Positions 1 to 11,600 of a stretch of DNA of 64,000 bases are shown here, one piece after another. A program made the position numbers and the translations under genes. The stretch spans positions 194,589 to 258,588 of the forward strand of contig CALGLU010000022.1 of assembly GCA_937959275.1 (NCBI GenBank), in the 5' to 3' direction. The DNA is from an uncultured Saprospiraceae bacterium. GTDB taxonomy: Bacteria > Bacteroidota > Bacteroidia > Chitinophagales > Saprospiraceae. Each line of letters begins with the position of its first letter. Positions within the stretch are counted from its first letter, which is position 1. The notes beneath the pieces are model-generated. The model had not been told where the DNA came from, did not search any database, and saw nothing but the letters and a program-made list of their open reading frames with translations.

Positions 1-2743
1 CGTATTGAATCATTAAATTTGATGTCCCAGTTTGCTCTGGCTCAAGCATGTTTAAAGACATCGGTTTTGCTTCTGAGGCTTTTATGAAATGATTCGTACC
101 AACATTTCCAGCAACAATATCGAGATCCCCATCATCATCCATATCAGCAATTGCCAGTGATCTCCACAAGCCTTCTGAATGGTCTATTTCGCGCTTAGAA
201 AATCCATTCTCTTGATTTATAAGAATTGTGATTGGCTTCCATTCAGCGGCTATAACTAGATCTGAATCACCATCTGAATCAATATCTACCCAAGCCGCAT
301 CTGTCACATTGCCTAGGGTCGTCAATGCTTCGTTAAATGGTTTGAAGTGTCCTTTCCCGTCATTCACCATGATCGCAGAAATTGAGCTATTGCTTTTCAA
401 ACTATGAGACTGACTTGGATGTCGAGAGCCCACAAAATAATCTATGTCACCATCTTGATCAAAGTCAGCAACACGAATTGTTGATGGATTATCAATTGGT
501 GAAAATTCTGTTCTTTTTACAAAAGAATGTGTACCATCATTTATGTAATATCGAATAGAGCTTTTGGCTAGACCCACAGCATGACTGCCTACAATGATAT
601 CACTATCACCATCCCCATCGATGTCTGCACAGCTAGCTGCGACATCTTCATAATCAGCATCTGCAGCCCATCCCTGAGATTCAACGCTGAGATAGGTTTG
701 TGAAGAAGTTGACAGGAATAAGGATGAGGGACGACCACTTGCATTGCCGAAAAACAAATCAGGCCTATTATCACCATTAATGTCTCCTATCGCTTGACAA
801 GGACCTTCGCGCGCATATGTTTGCAAGTAAAAATTTTCTTTGTAATGCTCATTATCATCATTCTCCGAGTGCTGGAATTGAATAGTAGAACCTTTTATTT
901 GATGTAGTAAAGGGACACTGTATTTTCTTGGTGAGGAAACTAGAACACCATCTGATTTTTTTATAGACAATGTTTGATTGGCTGGACTGTTTTCTAATAA
1001 CTGCCGCTGTCCATCAGGCCACTCAATGATCAAAGAATCAACAGATGAATTTGCTCCTAATCCAATAGTGATTAAGGGATCAACAGAGGACATAAAACCT
1101 CTTGTTGGATTTATTTCTCGATATAGCTGTTGGCCGTTTGTTATCGCAGTGAGTTTGGCACCGATTGCATTCCGATTTTTTGGAGAGCCCTCCAATTTAA
1201 CTTGTAAATACTGGTTAACTGATGTATTCTCATAAATAAATGCAGGCTGATTAATATTATTTGTAACTAGATCTAAATCACCATCTAAATCAAAGTCAGC
1301 GTAGCTAGCCCCATTGGAGACTCCCTTATCATTTTCAATTTGGGTTTTTGAAAACTGAAAATTATCTCTTTGCATAAAGAAATAATTATTAACTAATCCA
1401 GACTGCATTTTTGATGCTAGCTCTAAATCCGTGGCTTCATCTTGGATTTGTTGATCGGCTATATAGTTTAAATAATCTAGATCGTTAGGTCTCTGTAGAA
1501 TACCGTTACTAATGAAGATATCTTTCTTACTATCATTATCAAAGTCCTCTATAAGTGCAGACCAACTCCAGTCCGTCGCATCCATATTGACTAAAGAGGC
1601 AATTTCAGAAAAATGAGGAATACCAAACTCATCTAGGCCTTGCTGCATTTGCAATTGGTTATGCGGATATTGGTCATGATAGCCTAGGGATTTCTTAAAG
1701 TTAAAAATGGTATTTGGGTCCTGACTGACTGTTGTCAACTTGGTGAATGGGTCCTCAGGTCGCATATCTAATGATAAGATATCTGGCAATCCATCATCAT
1801 TCAAATCACTGATATCAACCCCCATCGAAAATTGACTTGTATGTCCTGTGCTTTGTTTGATGACCTCCTTAAATGTCCCATTACCTTGATTTAAATACAG
1901 ATAGTCTTGTTCGTGGAAGTCATTTGAAATATAAATATCTGGAAAATGATTATTGTCAATATCTGAGATTGCAATACCTAAGCCATATCCGATTCGACTA
2001 CCGTAGATTTTAGCTTGCTTGGTGACATTATAATAATAGCCATCTCTGTTTTCATATAGCCGGTCACCATATTGATCATTAAATTCATTTCTTAAAGATG
2101 CTTTGCCATAGTTGGATGTGCGGTGTACAGAATGATTTAATAAATACATATCTAAGTCGCCATCCACATCATAATCAAAAAAGGCTGCTTGGGTAGACAG
2201 TCCCGTATAGTCCAATCCATACTCTTTTATCTGATCTACAAATTGAGGTATACCGTGCTCATTTATTCCTTGATTAACGAGTAATCTATTCTTACCAGTG
2301 AAGGATTTGTAATTGCCGACTTGACACAAATACACATCTAATAGACCATCATTATTAATATCAACAATTGAGACGCCTGTGCCCCATCCAGATATTAAAT
2401 CTAAACCTGACTCTTGTGTTGCATTCTTAAATCCAAGTGAACCATCGGCATTATTTAAATACAGTTCTGGTGAACCCATGTTAGAGGAAAACAGTATATC
2501 AGCGTAGCCGTCTTTATTGAAATCTCCTGTACCAACTCCAGCTCCATTATAGAAATATAAATATTGAATAATATTCAGGCTGTCTGTTCCTGTCAGTGCA
2601 TTAATAAATTCAACGCCTGTTTCAGATGGTTCTAATAAAGTGAAGGGAGCATTAAGACTGTCATCATGATTTTTGTTTTGACTTTCCTGTTGACAAGAAA
2701 TGATACAAAACCAACAAATAAGTATGTAGATACATTTATTCAT
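1..2743 (-). CDS. CRTAC1-type FG-GAP/VCBS repeat lipoprotein, 3' end cut by window edge
   Basis: Reading the minus strand from the ATG at 2743 gives about 914 open codons with no stop before the left edge, so the C-terminus is missing. The protein starts with a lipoprotein signal (hydrophobic stretch, then IISC and QQES). It has many FG-GAP/VCBS calcium-loop repeats of the type DFNKDGYADI, DINNDGLLDV and DYDVDGDLDM. In the middle is an ASPIC/UnbV-like segment (RGFMSSVDPLITIGLG), followed by a second set of repeats. This is the same architecture as the two complete paralogues at 4667-8020 and 8618-11947. The start overlaps the end of the upstream CHU_C gene by 8 bp, which implies translational coupling. 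Such proteins are usually surface lipoproteins encoded beside SusC/SusD. Ligand and exact function are unknown. Confidence 0.88.
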   Translation of the reverse strand, partial: MNKCIYILICWFCIISCQQESQNKNHDDSLNAPFTLLEPSETGVEFINALTGTDSLNIIQYLYFYNGAGVGTGDFNKDGYADILFSSNMGSPELYLNNADGSLGFKNATQESGLDLISGWGTGVSIVDINNDGLLDVYLCQVGNYKSFTGKNRLLVNQGINEHGIPQFVDQIKEYGLDYTGLSTQAAFFDYDVDGDLDMYLLNHSVHRTSNYGKASLRNEFNDQYGDRLYENRDGYYYNVTKQAKIYGSRIGYGLGIAISDIDNNHFPDIYISNDFHEQDYLYLNQGNGTFKEVIKQSTGHTSQFSMGVDISDLNDDGLPDILSLDMRPEDPFTKLTTVSQDPNTIFNFKKSLGYHDQYPHNQLQMQQGLDEFGIPHFSEIASLVNMDATDWSWSALIEDFDNDSKKDIFISNGILQRPNDLDYLNYIADQQIQDEATDLELASKMQSGLVNNYFFMQRDNFQFSKTQIENDKGVSNGASYADFDLDGDLDLVTNNINQPAFIYENTSVNQYLQVKLEGSPKNRNAIGAKLTAITNGQQLYREINPTRGFMSSVDPLITIGLGANSSVDSLIIEWPDGQRQLLENSPANQTLSIKKSDGVLVSSPRKYSVPLLHQIKGSTIQFQHSENDDNEHYKENFYLQTYAREGPCQAIGDINGDNRPDLFFGNASGRPSSLFLSTSSQTYLSVESQGWAADADYEDVAASCADIDGDGDSDIIVGSHAVGLAKSSIRYYINDGTHSFVKRTEFSPIDNPSTIRVADFDQDGDIDYFVGSRHPSQSHSLKSNSSISAIMVNDGKGHFKPFNEALTTLGNVTDAAWVDIDSDGDSDLVIAAEWKPITILINQENGFSKREIDHSEGLWRSLAIADMDDDGDLDIVAGNVGTNHFIKASEAKPMSLNMLEPEQTGTSNLMIQY

Positions 2744-4667
2744 CCGCTTTAGTTGACATGATCATCACTTGACCGGAAAATAATTGTTTGTCACCATCTA
2801 CAAATAGTAATTCTGCTCTCCAAATATAATTGGCGATCCCCAATGACTGTCCATTTAGAGTGCCATCCCACGCATTTTCTGTATCTGAAATTGAATACTC
2901 TTTTTTATTAAACACTAAGTTACCCCATCTGTCATAGACTTCGAATGAAATCACTTGCCCAGGCACAGACGTTGAAATAAACAATGTCTCATTGATGCCG
3001 TCTCCATTTGGACTAAAAGCATTGGGGACATATATATCCTTACGTTGATCCACTTCTATTAAAATGTCATCTGTGAAAGAACAATTAGTTTCATCTTTTG
3101 CAATGACAGAATATGTGCTCGTGCTGGCAGGTTTTGCCCAATAATAATCACAATTTGTACAATTAATTTCAACACCATCCTTAAACCACTGAATATCATC
3201 GATCATACTGCGATTCAGAGTTGGCATGAGAAAAATCGAATCTCCAAGAACGATTAATTCGTCTTTTCCTAAATCTAATTCAATGGGGTCTAAAAAAGTA
3301 TTAATCGTGATAGAATCGAAAAATGACAGACATTGATTGATAGCCATTAATGAATAGGTGTCTGGCTTTGTAGTAACAATAAAAGAGTCTGTCGATCCTG
3401 TGCTCCACTGATAAGATTGAGCCTCAAATGGAGCAGTAATAGTAGCTGTTTTTCCATCACAACTATACGTGATATGATTAGCAAGATCAATATCATTTTC
3501 AGAAATAATACTGGCAACTGTTGCGTCATAGATATCTGTTGTCAAGGGATCATCACTAACGGTTTGGTCTATGTATACGTTTGGAAAATCGGTTTGTTTT
3601 GCTTGACTTCCGAATGTCCCGAAATAGTTCTCTGCAGGATTTACTGTCAAAGTAATCGTATTCTCTCCTAAAGTATAGATGAATCGCTCTAGGTTGAGAA
3701 CGTGTTTATCTGTTTCATCCCTGGTTGTGAATGAACCAATTAACTCAGAAGAAATATTGGTGATTTCAAAACCAGATGGGAAGCTATCGATAAATGAATT
3801 GATGATGACTCCTTGTCCAAGTCGATTATTAAACGTGTATTTAACGGTGAATGGCTCGCATGGAATAATTTCTCTTGGCTCAATTTCTTTATAGAAGTCC
3901 ATTGAATAAGGGCAAGAGCATCCATCCGCACTTGTCCCTTCAGGTCCTTTTTCAATAAATGTAAATATGCCTGTTCGTTTATTAACTTCATATAATCCTG
4001 AACTTGGAGAATACGCATATAATTCTCCAGCCTTATCAAAAAATAGGGCATCAATCGAGGAGAGTCCAGTTGTCGGGTATAGCAATGTAGACACACTTGG
4101 TCCTGTATTTTCGGTTAATCGATTTTCTAATTTATCATAGCCGTATTGTGTACTTCGAATTGGGTCCGTAGCGATATCAGACATTTTTACAGGTTCATTA
4201 CTTGTCACACCTAGAAAGCCAACGCGCACATTGCCACTCCGAACGTCGATACTGAAGTATTGGGTATCTTTTCCAAACATTGGATTATAGCCGAACATGT
4301 ACAAGCTGTTCCCATCAGGAGAAAAATCGCCCGAATCAAATTCATACTCATTTTGAAACTCAGGTGAATCAGAAACTAAGGTGACTAATCCTGTACTATT
4401 AATATTAATGAGTTCTCTTGCGTCAGTATCAAAAGCATATAATAATTGATCTGTGATATTATAAGACAATGCTGTTAGTCTTCTTTTCTCCGATAAAGGG
4501 ATGGCTTCATAGCTAAATGTTGAGGATCTCTTTTGTATACGATATAAAACAGATTCTCCAGTAGACTCTGTATACACAACGATATAAAAAGAATCATCAC
4601 AATCGAAACCTTGAGCATAACTGCTAGTACTTAAAAGGCAGACGATAATGATGTTTAGTAGTCTCAT
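2736..4667 (-). CDS. Secreted protein with gliding-associated (CHU_C-type) C-terminal domain
   Basis: A 643-residue protein with a signal peptide (MRLLNIIIVCLLSTSSYAQG). The N-terminal half has propeller-like repeats. The middle holds Ig/PKD-like segments with Cys-rich patches. The C-terminus is the CHU_C domain (NAFSPNGDGINETLF, then YDRWGNLVF, WDGT, Y.WRAEL), which is the type B sorting signal for the type IX secretion system. I therefore infer export and surface attachment by T9SS. The ATG at 4667 is preferred to an upstream TTG at 4670, because the stop of the preceding gene and this ATG share one base (TGATG), a typical coupled junction. It lies between two CRTAC1-type lipoprotein genes, so it may work with them at the surface. 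No enzymatic motif was recognised. Confidence 0.87.
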   Translation of the reverse strand: MRLLNIIIVCLLSTSSYAQGFDCDDSFYIVVYTESTGESVLYRIQKRSSTFSYEAIPLSEKRRLTALSYNITDQLLYAFDTDARELININSTGLVTLVSDSPEFQNEYEFDSGDFSPDGNSLYMFGYNPMFGKDTQYFSIDVRSGNVRVGFLGVTSNEPVKMSDIATDPIRSTQYGYDKLENRLTENTGPSVSTLLYPTTGLSSIDALFFDKAGELYAYSPSSGLYEVNKRTGIFTFIEKGPEGTSADGCSCPYSMDFYKEIEPREIIPCEPFTVKYTFNNRLGQGVIINSFIDSFPSGFEITNISSELIGSFTTRDETDKHVLNLERFIYTLGENTITLTVNPAENYFGTFGSQAKQTDFPNVYIDQTVSDDPLTTDIYDATVASIISENDIDLANHITYSCDGKTATITAPFEAQSYQWSTGSTDSFIVTTKPDTYSLMAINQCLSFFDSITINTFLDPIELDLGKDELIVLGDSIFLMPTLNRSMIDDIQWFKDGVEINCTNCDYYWAKPASTSTYSVIAKDETNCSFTDDILIEVDQRKDIYVPNAFSPNGDGINETLFISTSVPGQVISFEVYDRWGNLVFNKKEYSISDTENAWDGTLNGQSLGIANYIWRAELLFVDGDKQLFSGQVMIMSTKADE

Positions 4668-7600
4668 CAATTGATTGTAAACAACTGTAGTTGAGCATTG
4701 TTGTTAGCGACGAACAGATGCGGGCTACCATTGATTGAATGAATACTAATGTTTCTAACTTGATTGTCTAAATTTAAGTTAGAGTTTATACTATGTTCAA
4801 AAGCTCCATTCTCAGTACCTTCTAAAAGTACACCAAAACTTGCATCATATCTTCCGACCTCTGGTTTAGTATAATAGAAGTTTCCTCCTAATAAAATATC
4901 CATATTCCCATCCTGATTAAAGTCAAATGTTTCTATCCCGTACACAGGCGATAATTGCGCTTCGATTGGTAGGGCTTTGAGTTTAAAACCTTTTGTTCCG
5001 TTATTGATTAAAAGAGAAGTTTCCATGACATATGCTTCATTCACAAATGAATTAGCTAAAATCTCTGGAGCAAACATGTCTTCTATTTTTTGATCTTGAT
5101 AGCTCTCATACTTGATATACTTTTTCCTTAAGGCTGGTAATTGCATGGTTAAATCATGCTTTAATGCCATCGGATATGACTCATCACCAAAATAGCAAGT
5201 AATGATAGATTCAGCAGATCCGTTTTGATCAAAGTCATTTAAGTACAGCCTTACAGGTTTTTCTTGTGTAGCTGTAAATCGTGAATTCAGACCGTGGTTA
5301 CCTAAGACGAAGTCAATATCTCCATCGTTGTCTAAGTCTGATGCATGAATTGCGTTCCACCACCCATTTGTCTTTTCTAGACCATAAGCATCAGATTTGC
5401 GGGACAATGTTCCGTCCTGATTTTCGAACAGCTCTATTCCCATCCACTCCCCAACAATTAACAAATCATCATCGCCATCTTGATCAATGTCTGTCCAGCT
5501 TGCATCAGTAATCATGCCTAAATCTTGGAGTTCAGGGGCTACTATTTTTGTTTGATCCTGAAAGGTTCCCTTCCCATCATTGATAAGAATAAATCCATCG
5601 ACAGGAACACCTATATAAAATGGCTTTGCACGTGCGCCCACAAATAAATCCTGATCGCCATCACCATCAATATCTGAAGCCTCAACAGTAGACGAATTTT
5701 GAAATTTAAAGGAAGGTAGAATCTGGTTTGATTTAGAAAAATTAGCTTTCCCGTCATTTATATATAAGCGGTCGATTAATGCAGATGATGTTGCTGTAAA
5801 TTCATTGCCACCACTTGCCACATATAAATCCATGTCTCCGTCTCCATCAGCATCAAAACAAGTGCAATCAACATCTTCTGATAATACATCTTTTGCAAAT
5901 GTAGTATTGCTTATGGATTTAAATTTTCCATTGGGTGTCGCCAAATAGAGTTGACCGATTTGATTCGACGCCCCTCCAATATAGAAATCAATCTGCCCGT
6001 CGTTATTAAAGTCAGCCTCACAAAGCGCTGGCCCTTCTGCGGAAAGCATGTGATATAATAATCGATCTCGATCAAAATCTACAAATTTATTTTCTTGATG
6101 TGCAAAATTAATACCTGATTCAAGGCTTACATTTTTAAATGTCACATCTAAGTCTGATGCGCCTGTTTTAATTTTTGTTCGGGTGTCAAGGCTATGTTGA
6201 TCAAGCGTTAAGATTTGGTTGACCTCAACATTTTGAAGTATGGATTGAGTCTGATCGTTCCAATAAATTTTTAAACTGTCTATAATGGAATGCTTGCCCA
6301 ATCCAAAATTAGGTCGTGGATCTACAGACGATTCAAACCCTCTGACAGGGACTTGCTCATGATAATACACATCATCACCGCAATAGGCCTCCAAGCGAGT
6401 GCCGATAGCCTGAGTATTATCTCCTTTCCCCGTGAATTCAAGTTTTAGGTAATTCCGATCTGCATTAAACGCTTCATTATTGTTTATATAAATAGAAGCA
6501 ATTGCATTGACATTATTAATGATTAAATCTAGATCTCCGTCATTATCTAAGTCTGCGTAAACAGAACCATTTGAATGTGAAGGTTCTGATAAACCCCAGT
6601 CTTGTGTGACATTTTCAAATTGCAGCTTACCGGTATTTCGATACATATAATTTGAAACTTTATTAGAAGGAATCACCTCTGTAAGTGTCTTGAAGTCAAC
6701 GCCATCTTTAGAGATAACTTTCTGTGCCATTTCTGGTGTTGATACGAAATTGATATAATCCTGATCTGTCAAATCTTTGTAAATTCCATTTGCAATAAAT
6801 AGATCTTTTAATCCATCATTATCAAAGTCAGAAATTAATGCACCCCAACTCCAATCTGTTGCTTCGACACCTGCCATACGACCTATCTCACTAAATTGTT
6901 TACTACCAGTATTTAGCTGTAACATGTTTCTGGTGAATTGGTGGTAATACCCCAATCCGACATTATACTGGTACTTATCCCAGTTCTCAAAAGTCGTTTT
7001 CGTTTTAAGACGATCGTGTGGTTCTGGTAGCATTTCTGTGACAAAAATATCTGGGTATCCATCATTATTAATATCCGCCATATCTGCACCCATTGAGGCA
7101 CCACTGATTGATTTAATTTGATTTTCTAAATCTTCTGTAAATGTCCCATCTCCATTGTTCATGTAGATATAATCCCGTTCAAAGAAGTCATTCGAAATAA
7201 ATAAATCTTGCCAACCATCTAGATCTATATCTCCGACTGTCACTCCTAGTCCAAAACCAATGACACTTCCATATATCCCGGCTTGCTCACTGACATCTAC
7301 AAAAGTCCCATTTTCATTTTTGAATAATTTATCTCCACCTTCAACATTTCTGACTGGTCGTTCATTCTTCTTTAGATTAAAACTACCAATGGCTTGAAAA
7401 GAATTATTTAGTAAGTACACATCAAGATCGCCATCTTTGTCATAATCAAAAAAGGCGGCATGTGTAGAATAGCCTTGATCAGCTAAGCCATAGTCTTCTG
7501 CTTTGTCTGTAAAGGTATTATCCTTATTATTTATAAAAAGTTCGTTTTGCTTATTGTCTCCTTCTACATCTCCAGAGTTACAGACATAAATATCTAACCA

Positions 7601-8020
7601 GCCATCACCATTCACATCAACCATGCTGACGCCGGTAGACCATGCTCGCTTGCCAGCTATGCCAGCTCTTTCGGTAATATTCTCAAATTCAAAACCAATT
7701 TTCTGTTTTGAGTTTTCTCCTTTATTTAGATATAAGGTGTTGTCACCCATATTAGATGTAAAGTAGATATCCAACCAACCATCATTATTAATATCACCAA
7801 CGCCAACACCACCACCATTATAAAAATTGCGATAGGTGTAGATATTAAATTTCTGGTCAAAGTGTAATTGGTTTATAAAATCAACCTTACTTTGATTTGA
7901 GGGAATTGCAGAAAAGAGTGTAGTAGCCACAGGCTGATCTTCTGAACAGCTGCTATGAAATATAACTACGAATAAAACAACACTAAATAATTTAATTCTT
8001 GATCGAATCGATTTTATCAT
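4667..8020 (-). CDS. CRTAC1-type FG-GAP/VCBS repeat surface lipoprotein
   Basis: A 1117-residue protein with a lipoprotein signal ending in HSSCSEDQ. Acidic residues directly after the lipidated Cys resemble the surface-export signal described for Bacteroidota lipoproteins, so the protein is probably outside the cell. Two halves of FG-GAP/VCBS repeats (GDINNDGWLDIYF, DYDKDGDLDVYL, DLDNDGDLDLII and similar DxDxDG calcium loops) flank an ASPIC/UnbV-like segment near residues 560-600 (RGFESSVDPRPNFGLG). It is clearly a paralogue of 8618-11947. It lies 8 bp after the 204-residue gene and shares one base with the CHU_C gene downstream. The role is inferred from context: probably an accessory ligand-binding or scaffold lipoprotein of the SusCD locus. 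Confidence 0.9.
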   Translation of the reverse strand: MIKSIRSRIKLFSVVLFVVIFHSSCSEDQPVATTLFSAIPSNQSKVDFINQLHFDQKFNIYTYRNFYNGGGVGVGDINNDGWLDIYFTSNMGDNTLYLNKGENSKQKIGFEFENITERAGIAGKRAWSTGVSMVDVNGDGWLDIYVCNSGDVEGDNKQNELFINNKDNTFTDKAEDYGLADQGYSTHAAFFDYDKDGDLDVYLLNNSFQAIGSFNLKKNERPVRNVEGGDKLFKNENGTFVDVSEQAGIYGSVIGFGLGVTVGDIDLDGWQDLFISNDFFERDYIYMNNGDGTFTEDLENQIKSISGASMGADMADINNDGYPDIFVTEMLPEPHDRLKTKTTFENWDKYQYNVGLGYYHQFTRNMLQLNTGSKQFSEIGRMAGVEATDWSWGALISDFDNDGLKDLFIANGIYKDLTDQDYINFVSTPEMAQKVISKDGVDFKTLTEVIPSNKVSNYMYRNTGKLQFENVTQDWGLSEPSHSNGSVYADLDNDGDLDLIINNVNAIASIYINNNEAFNADRNYLKLEFTGKGDNTQAIGTRLEAYCGDDVYYHEQVPVRGFESSVDPRPNFGLGKHSIIDSLKIYWNDQTQSILQNVEVNQILTLDQHSLDTRTKIKTGASDLDVTFKNVSLESGINFAHQENKFVDFDRDRLLYHMLSAEGPALCEADFNNDGQIDFYIGGASNQIGQLYLATPNGKFKSISNTTFAKDVLSEDVDCTCFDADGDGDMDLYVASGGNEFTATSSALIDRLYINDGKANFSKSNQILPSFKFQNSSTVEASDIDGDGDQDLFVGARAKPFYIGVPVDGFILINDGKGTFQDQTKIVAPELQDLGMITDASWTDIDQDGDDDLLIVGEWMGIELFENQDGTLSRKSDAYGLEKTNGWWNAIHASDLDNDGDIDFVLGNHGLNSRFTATQEKPVRLYLNDFDQNGSAESIITCYFGDESYPMALKHDLTMQLPALRKKYIKYESYQDQKIEDMFAPEILANSFVNEAYVMETSLLINNGTKGFKLKALPIEAQLSPVYGIETFDFNQDGNMDILLGGNFYYTKPEVGRYDASFGVLLEGTENGAFEHSINSNLNLDNQVRNISIHSINGSPHLFVANNNAQLQLFTIN

Positions 8021-8028
8021 GTATTCAT

Positions 8029-8643
8029 TTAGTTTCTAATCACTACAGGTAAATCCTTTGCATTCGTTAAATCTGTATAAATAACATCAACCTTATTTTC
8101 AGCTGCGTAGTCTATTAAAATTTTTTGATTTCCTTTTACACTGACATAAGCTATACTAAAAACTGATGATGAAACAATAGGGTAAAAGGTAACGTCATGC
8201 CATTTTTCTAAAAGGTCTTTCATGTCTTCAACTAGATTTTCGGCAGATAATTCTTTATTCCACGGCGCCCAGGCATCATAATGTACAAAGGCTGGCATTG
8301 TGTTAATTTTATCATCCTGAAAAGTAGGATAAAATTCAAACACAGCGGGATGCTTTAATTCTGTTAGCGGATAGGCTGCTGTCATATTTCCCATACCATC
8401 TTTGAGTACATTCTTTTTATTCAGCATCCAACAATGGTCATAAAAAGCTTTTCTAGGCATACCAAAATAGACACCCAAAAATAGACTGTCGTTTCTGACT
8501 CCTGAGGCTAATTCTTTTTGAACTAATGCTTCATATTCTACAGGGCTTGAACATTGTACCATAGTGATCATAGCCATGAAAAGCATTGCGTAGAAGCATC
8601 CGTATATACCCGAATAGTTAATTGATTTCATAGAGTGATGCAT
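8029..8643 (-). CDS. Small uncharacterised lipoprotein
   Basis: A 204-residue protein that I do not recognise. The N-terminus has a membrane-spanning signal with a lipobox-like MVQCSS. The rest is soluble, with the stretches LGVYFGMPRKAFYDHCW and VYVSVKG-like beta structure, and with no catalytic motif I can name. Two ATG starts are possible: 8643 (26-bp overlap with the upstream CRTAC1 gene) and 8631 (14-bp overlap, protein beginning MKSINYSG). Either way the gene is translationally coupled to its neighbours and sits between two large paralogous lipoprotein genes. A chaperone or partner lipoprotein is possible but unproven. Confidence 0.75.
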   Translation of the reverse strand: MHHSMKSINYSGIYGCFYAMLFMAMITMVQCSSPVEYEALVQKELASGVRNDSLFLGVYFGMPRKAFYDHCWMLNKKNVLKDGMGNMTAAYPLTELKHPAVFEFYPTFQDDKINTMPAFVHYDAWAPWNKELSAENLVEDMKDLLEKWHDVTFYPIVSSSVFSIAYVSVKGNQKILIDYAAENKVDVIYTDLTNAKDLPVVIRN

Positions 8644-11600
8644 TCAAATTGTTTTTTGCAAAAATAATTTTATTATCTACTTTAGAAATACTCCTAATCT
8701 CACCTTCTTCAAATAATCCTGACTGCTGATGATTTATGAAGGTAAAACTGCCTGTCCCATCGCCGATTAAACAAATTCCAGTACTAGCTGCTTGAATACC
8801 AAATTGAGGTTTTGATTTATACTGATTACCTCCCATTATAATATCTTTTATACCATCTTTGTTTAGATCTGTCACAACTCCCGCATACATTGAAGAAAAT
8901 TGAGCCTCTTTAGGAAATCTAATGAATTCAAAACTCAGACTTCCATTATTCAATAGTACGCCCGAATGTCTCTCTTTTATTTCTAATACCAAACTTTTTT
9001 CCAATACATCAACTGGAATAATTTGCTCGATATTAGCTTCTGCAAATGAAGCGTAATTTGGGAATATCTTTGCTAGAATTGGCAATTGTTTTATGAGGTC
9101 GACTCTCAAATGTAAGGGTATATATTGGCCGCCTTCCTTTACACATAAGATTTGTTCAATCTTTCCATTTTGATCAAAATCATTCACATACATCCGTAAA
9201 GGACTAAGCGAGTCCGCCTTAAAATGGTTATTCAATCCCGAATTGCCAAGTATTAAATCTTCGTCTCCGTCATTATCAATATCATTGGAGCTAATGTATG
9301 TCCATAAGCCAGACATATGTGAAAACAAATTTTTATCTCTTATAAACGTTCCCTTATCATTTCTAAAATACTGTGGAGCCATCCATTCGCCTATAAATAC
9401 AATGTCCTTATCTCCATCATTGTCAAAATCACCTGTAGCCACATCACTTACCATACCAATATTGCTAAGCCCTGCTGCCCTCGATTTACTTAATTTCTGA
9501 AAGACACCTTTGCCATCGTTTTCTAAAATATAAGAACTGCCCGGAATACCATAACGAAAAGGCGTACTGTTCACCCCGACGACTAAGTCCTCATCACCAT
9601 CCAAGTCAAAATCAAAGTTGTCTACTGAAGAACTATTTTCAAATTTAAATGACGGTAAGATTTGATCTGATTGACTAAAAGCTCCCTTAGTATTAAAATA
9701 TAATTTGTCTATTAATGCCGAGTTACCATTCGAAAATTCGCTTGATCCACTTGTGATGTATATATCCAACCAACCATTACCAGTTGCATCAAAAAATACA
9801 CAATCTGTTTCCTCATATTTTTCATCTTCACTGATGATGATATCATAAAATGAACCATTCATTTTTTGTATAAATAATTTTCCAGATTTACCACTTGCGC
9901 CACCTATATAAAAATCTGTTAAGCCATCATTATTTATATCTCCAGAACAAGAAGCAGGTCCTTCTGCACTATGCATTGATGGTAGTAAGGATTCTCTATC
10001 AAAATCAGAAAACTCACTTTCTACGTGTTTAAAAGGTGGCATCGTGGCTTTCTGGAGCAATGCTTGCTGACTCATTAATTGGTCTTTGTTTGGAGATGTC
10101 GTATTGGATGATAAGGCATCTGTTTGCTTGAGTTGTATTAATTGATCAACATCTAGATCATATATTTTTGTTTGCAGATCCGTCAGTGATGGCCAGACTA
10201 CAACAATAGAGTCAATGACGGAATGTTGTCCTAAGCCAATATGAACCTTAGTATCAACGGATGACATAAATCCCCTCTGAGGATAGACCTCGCGGTAAAA
10301 ATGATTGCCATCAGCATAAGCGTGAATTTTTGCTCCTACAGCATGGCTATTTAATTCAGAACCTGTCAGTGAAATATTTAAGTAATGTAGACCAGTGGAA
10401 TTATTTCGCAGGACAAAGGGAGCCTCATTAATATTATTGATGATTAAATCGAGATCCCCATCATTATCCATGTCACCATATGCTGCACCATTGCTAAATC
10501 CTTTTTGGCCCAAGCCCCAATCTCGACCTTTCTCCTCAAATTGTAATTCTCCCTGGTGAGTGAAAACATAATTTGAAATCGGTTCTGATGGAATTTCTTC
10601 TATAAGACCCAGCATGCCTTTTTGTGGATCATTAATAATCTCTCTGACTTTAGCTGCATTGGAGAAAAAGTTGATGTAGTCTTGATCTAGTAAGTCCAAA
10701 TAGATCCCGTTGGCAACAAATATATCCTGAAAGCCATCACTGTCATAATCTGCCACGAGTGCCCCCCAACTCCAATCTGTCGCATCCACACCTGCAAATC
10801 TAGAAATTTCGGAAAACTGTCCAGCGCCCACATTTAACTGTAATGAGTTTCGTCCAAATTGTCTAAAGTATCCATTCTCTATATTCCTCGTGTATTTATT
10901 CCAGTCTTCAAATTGAACTTTAGTTTTATACCGCTTTGGCTCTCGTGGTAACATTTCTGTGACAAAGATTTCTGGCTGCCCATCATTCGTCAAGTCTGCT
11001 ATATCCGCGCCCATGGAGCCCATACTGATTTCCCTCGTTCGCTCTTCGATCTCTTCAGAAAAAGTGCCATCTCGTTGATTGATGTACATATAGTCTTTTT
11101 CAAAAAAATCATTGCTAACATAAATATCAGGCCAATGATCTCCATTCAAATCTGCAATCGTAACACCGAGACCAAAACCTATCGCGCTACCATAAATGCC
11201 AGCTGTTTCACTAACGTCAGTAAACCTATTGTCACCTTGCATGCTTTCATTCCGATAGAGTTTGTTGCCACCCTCTGCATCTCTTTCATTGCGCTGACCT
11301 GGTTTTAAGTCATAGCCGCCAACAGTCCTGTACGAATTATTCAAAAGGTAGCAATCTAGATCGCCGTCTTTGTCAAAATCAAAAAAGGCAGCATGTGTAG
11401 ATAAGCCCAAATCATCGAGCCCATATTCTTTTGATTGTTCTGTAAACGTGATCAGTTTTATCTCGCCGGAGTTATCAGAAATGCCATTGTTGATAAAGAG
11501 CTCATTATGTCTGTTTTCCCCTTTGTTATCACCTGACTTGCACACGTAAATATCCAGCCAACCATCACCATTAATATCAACGATACTGACACCTGTGGTC

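Noticed and set aside
1-2743. Possible pseudogene at the left edge, because no complete gene is evident there.
   Set aside because: Reading the minus strand gives an uninterrupted frame to the edge with conserved repeats, so it is a partial but intact gene.
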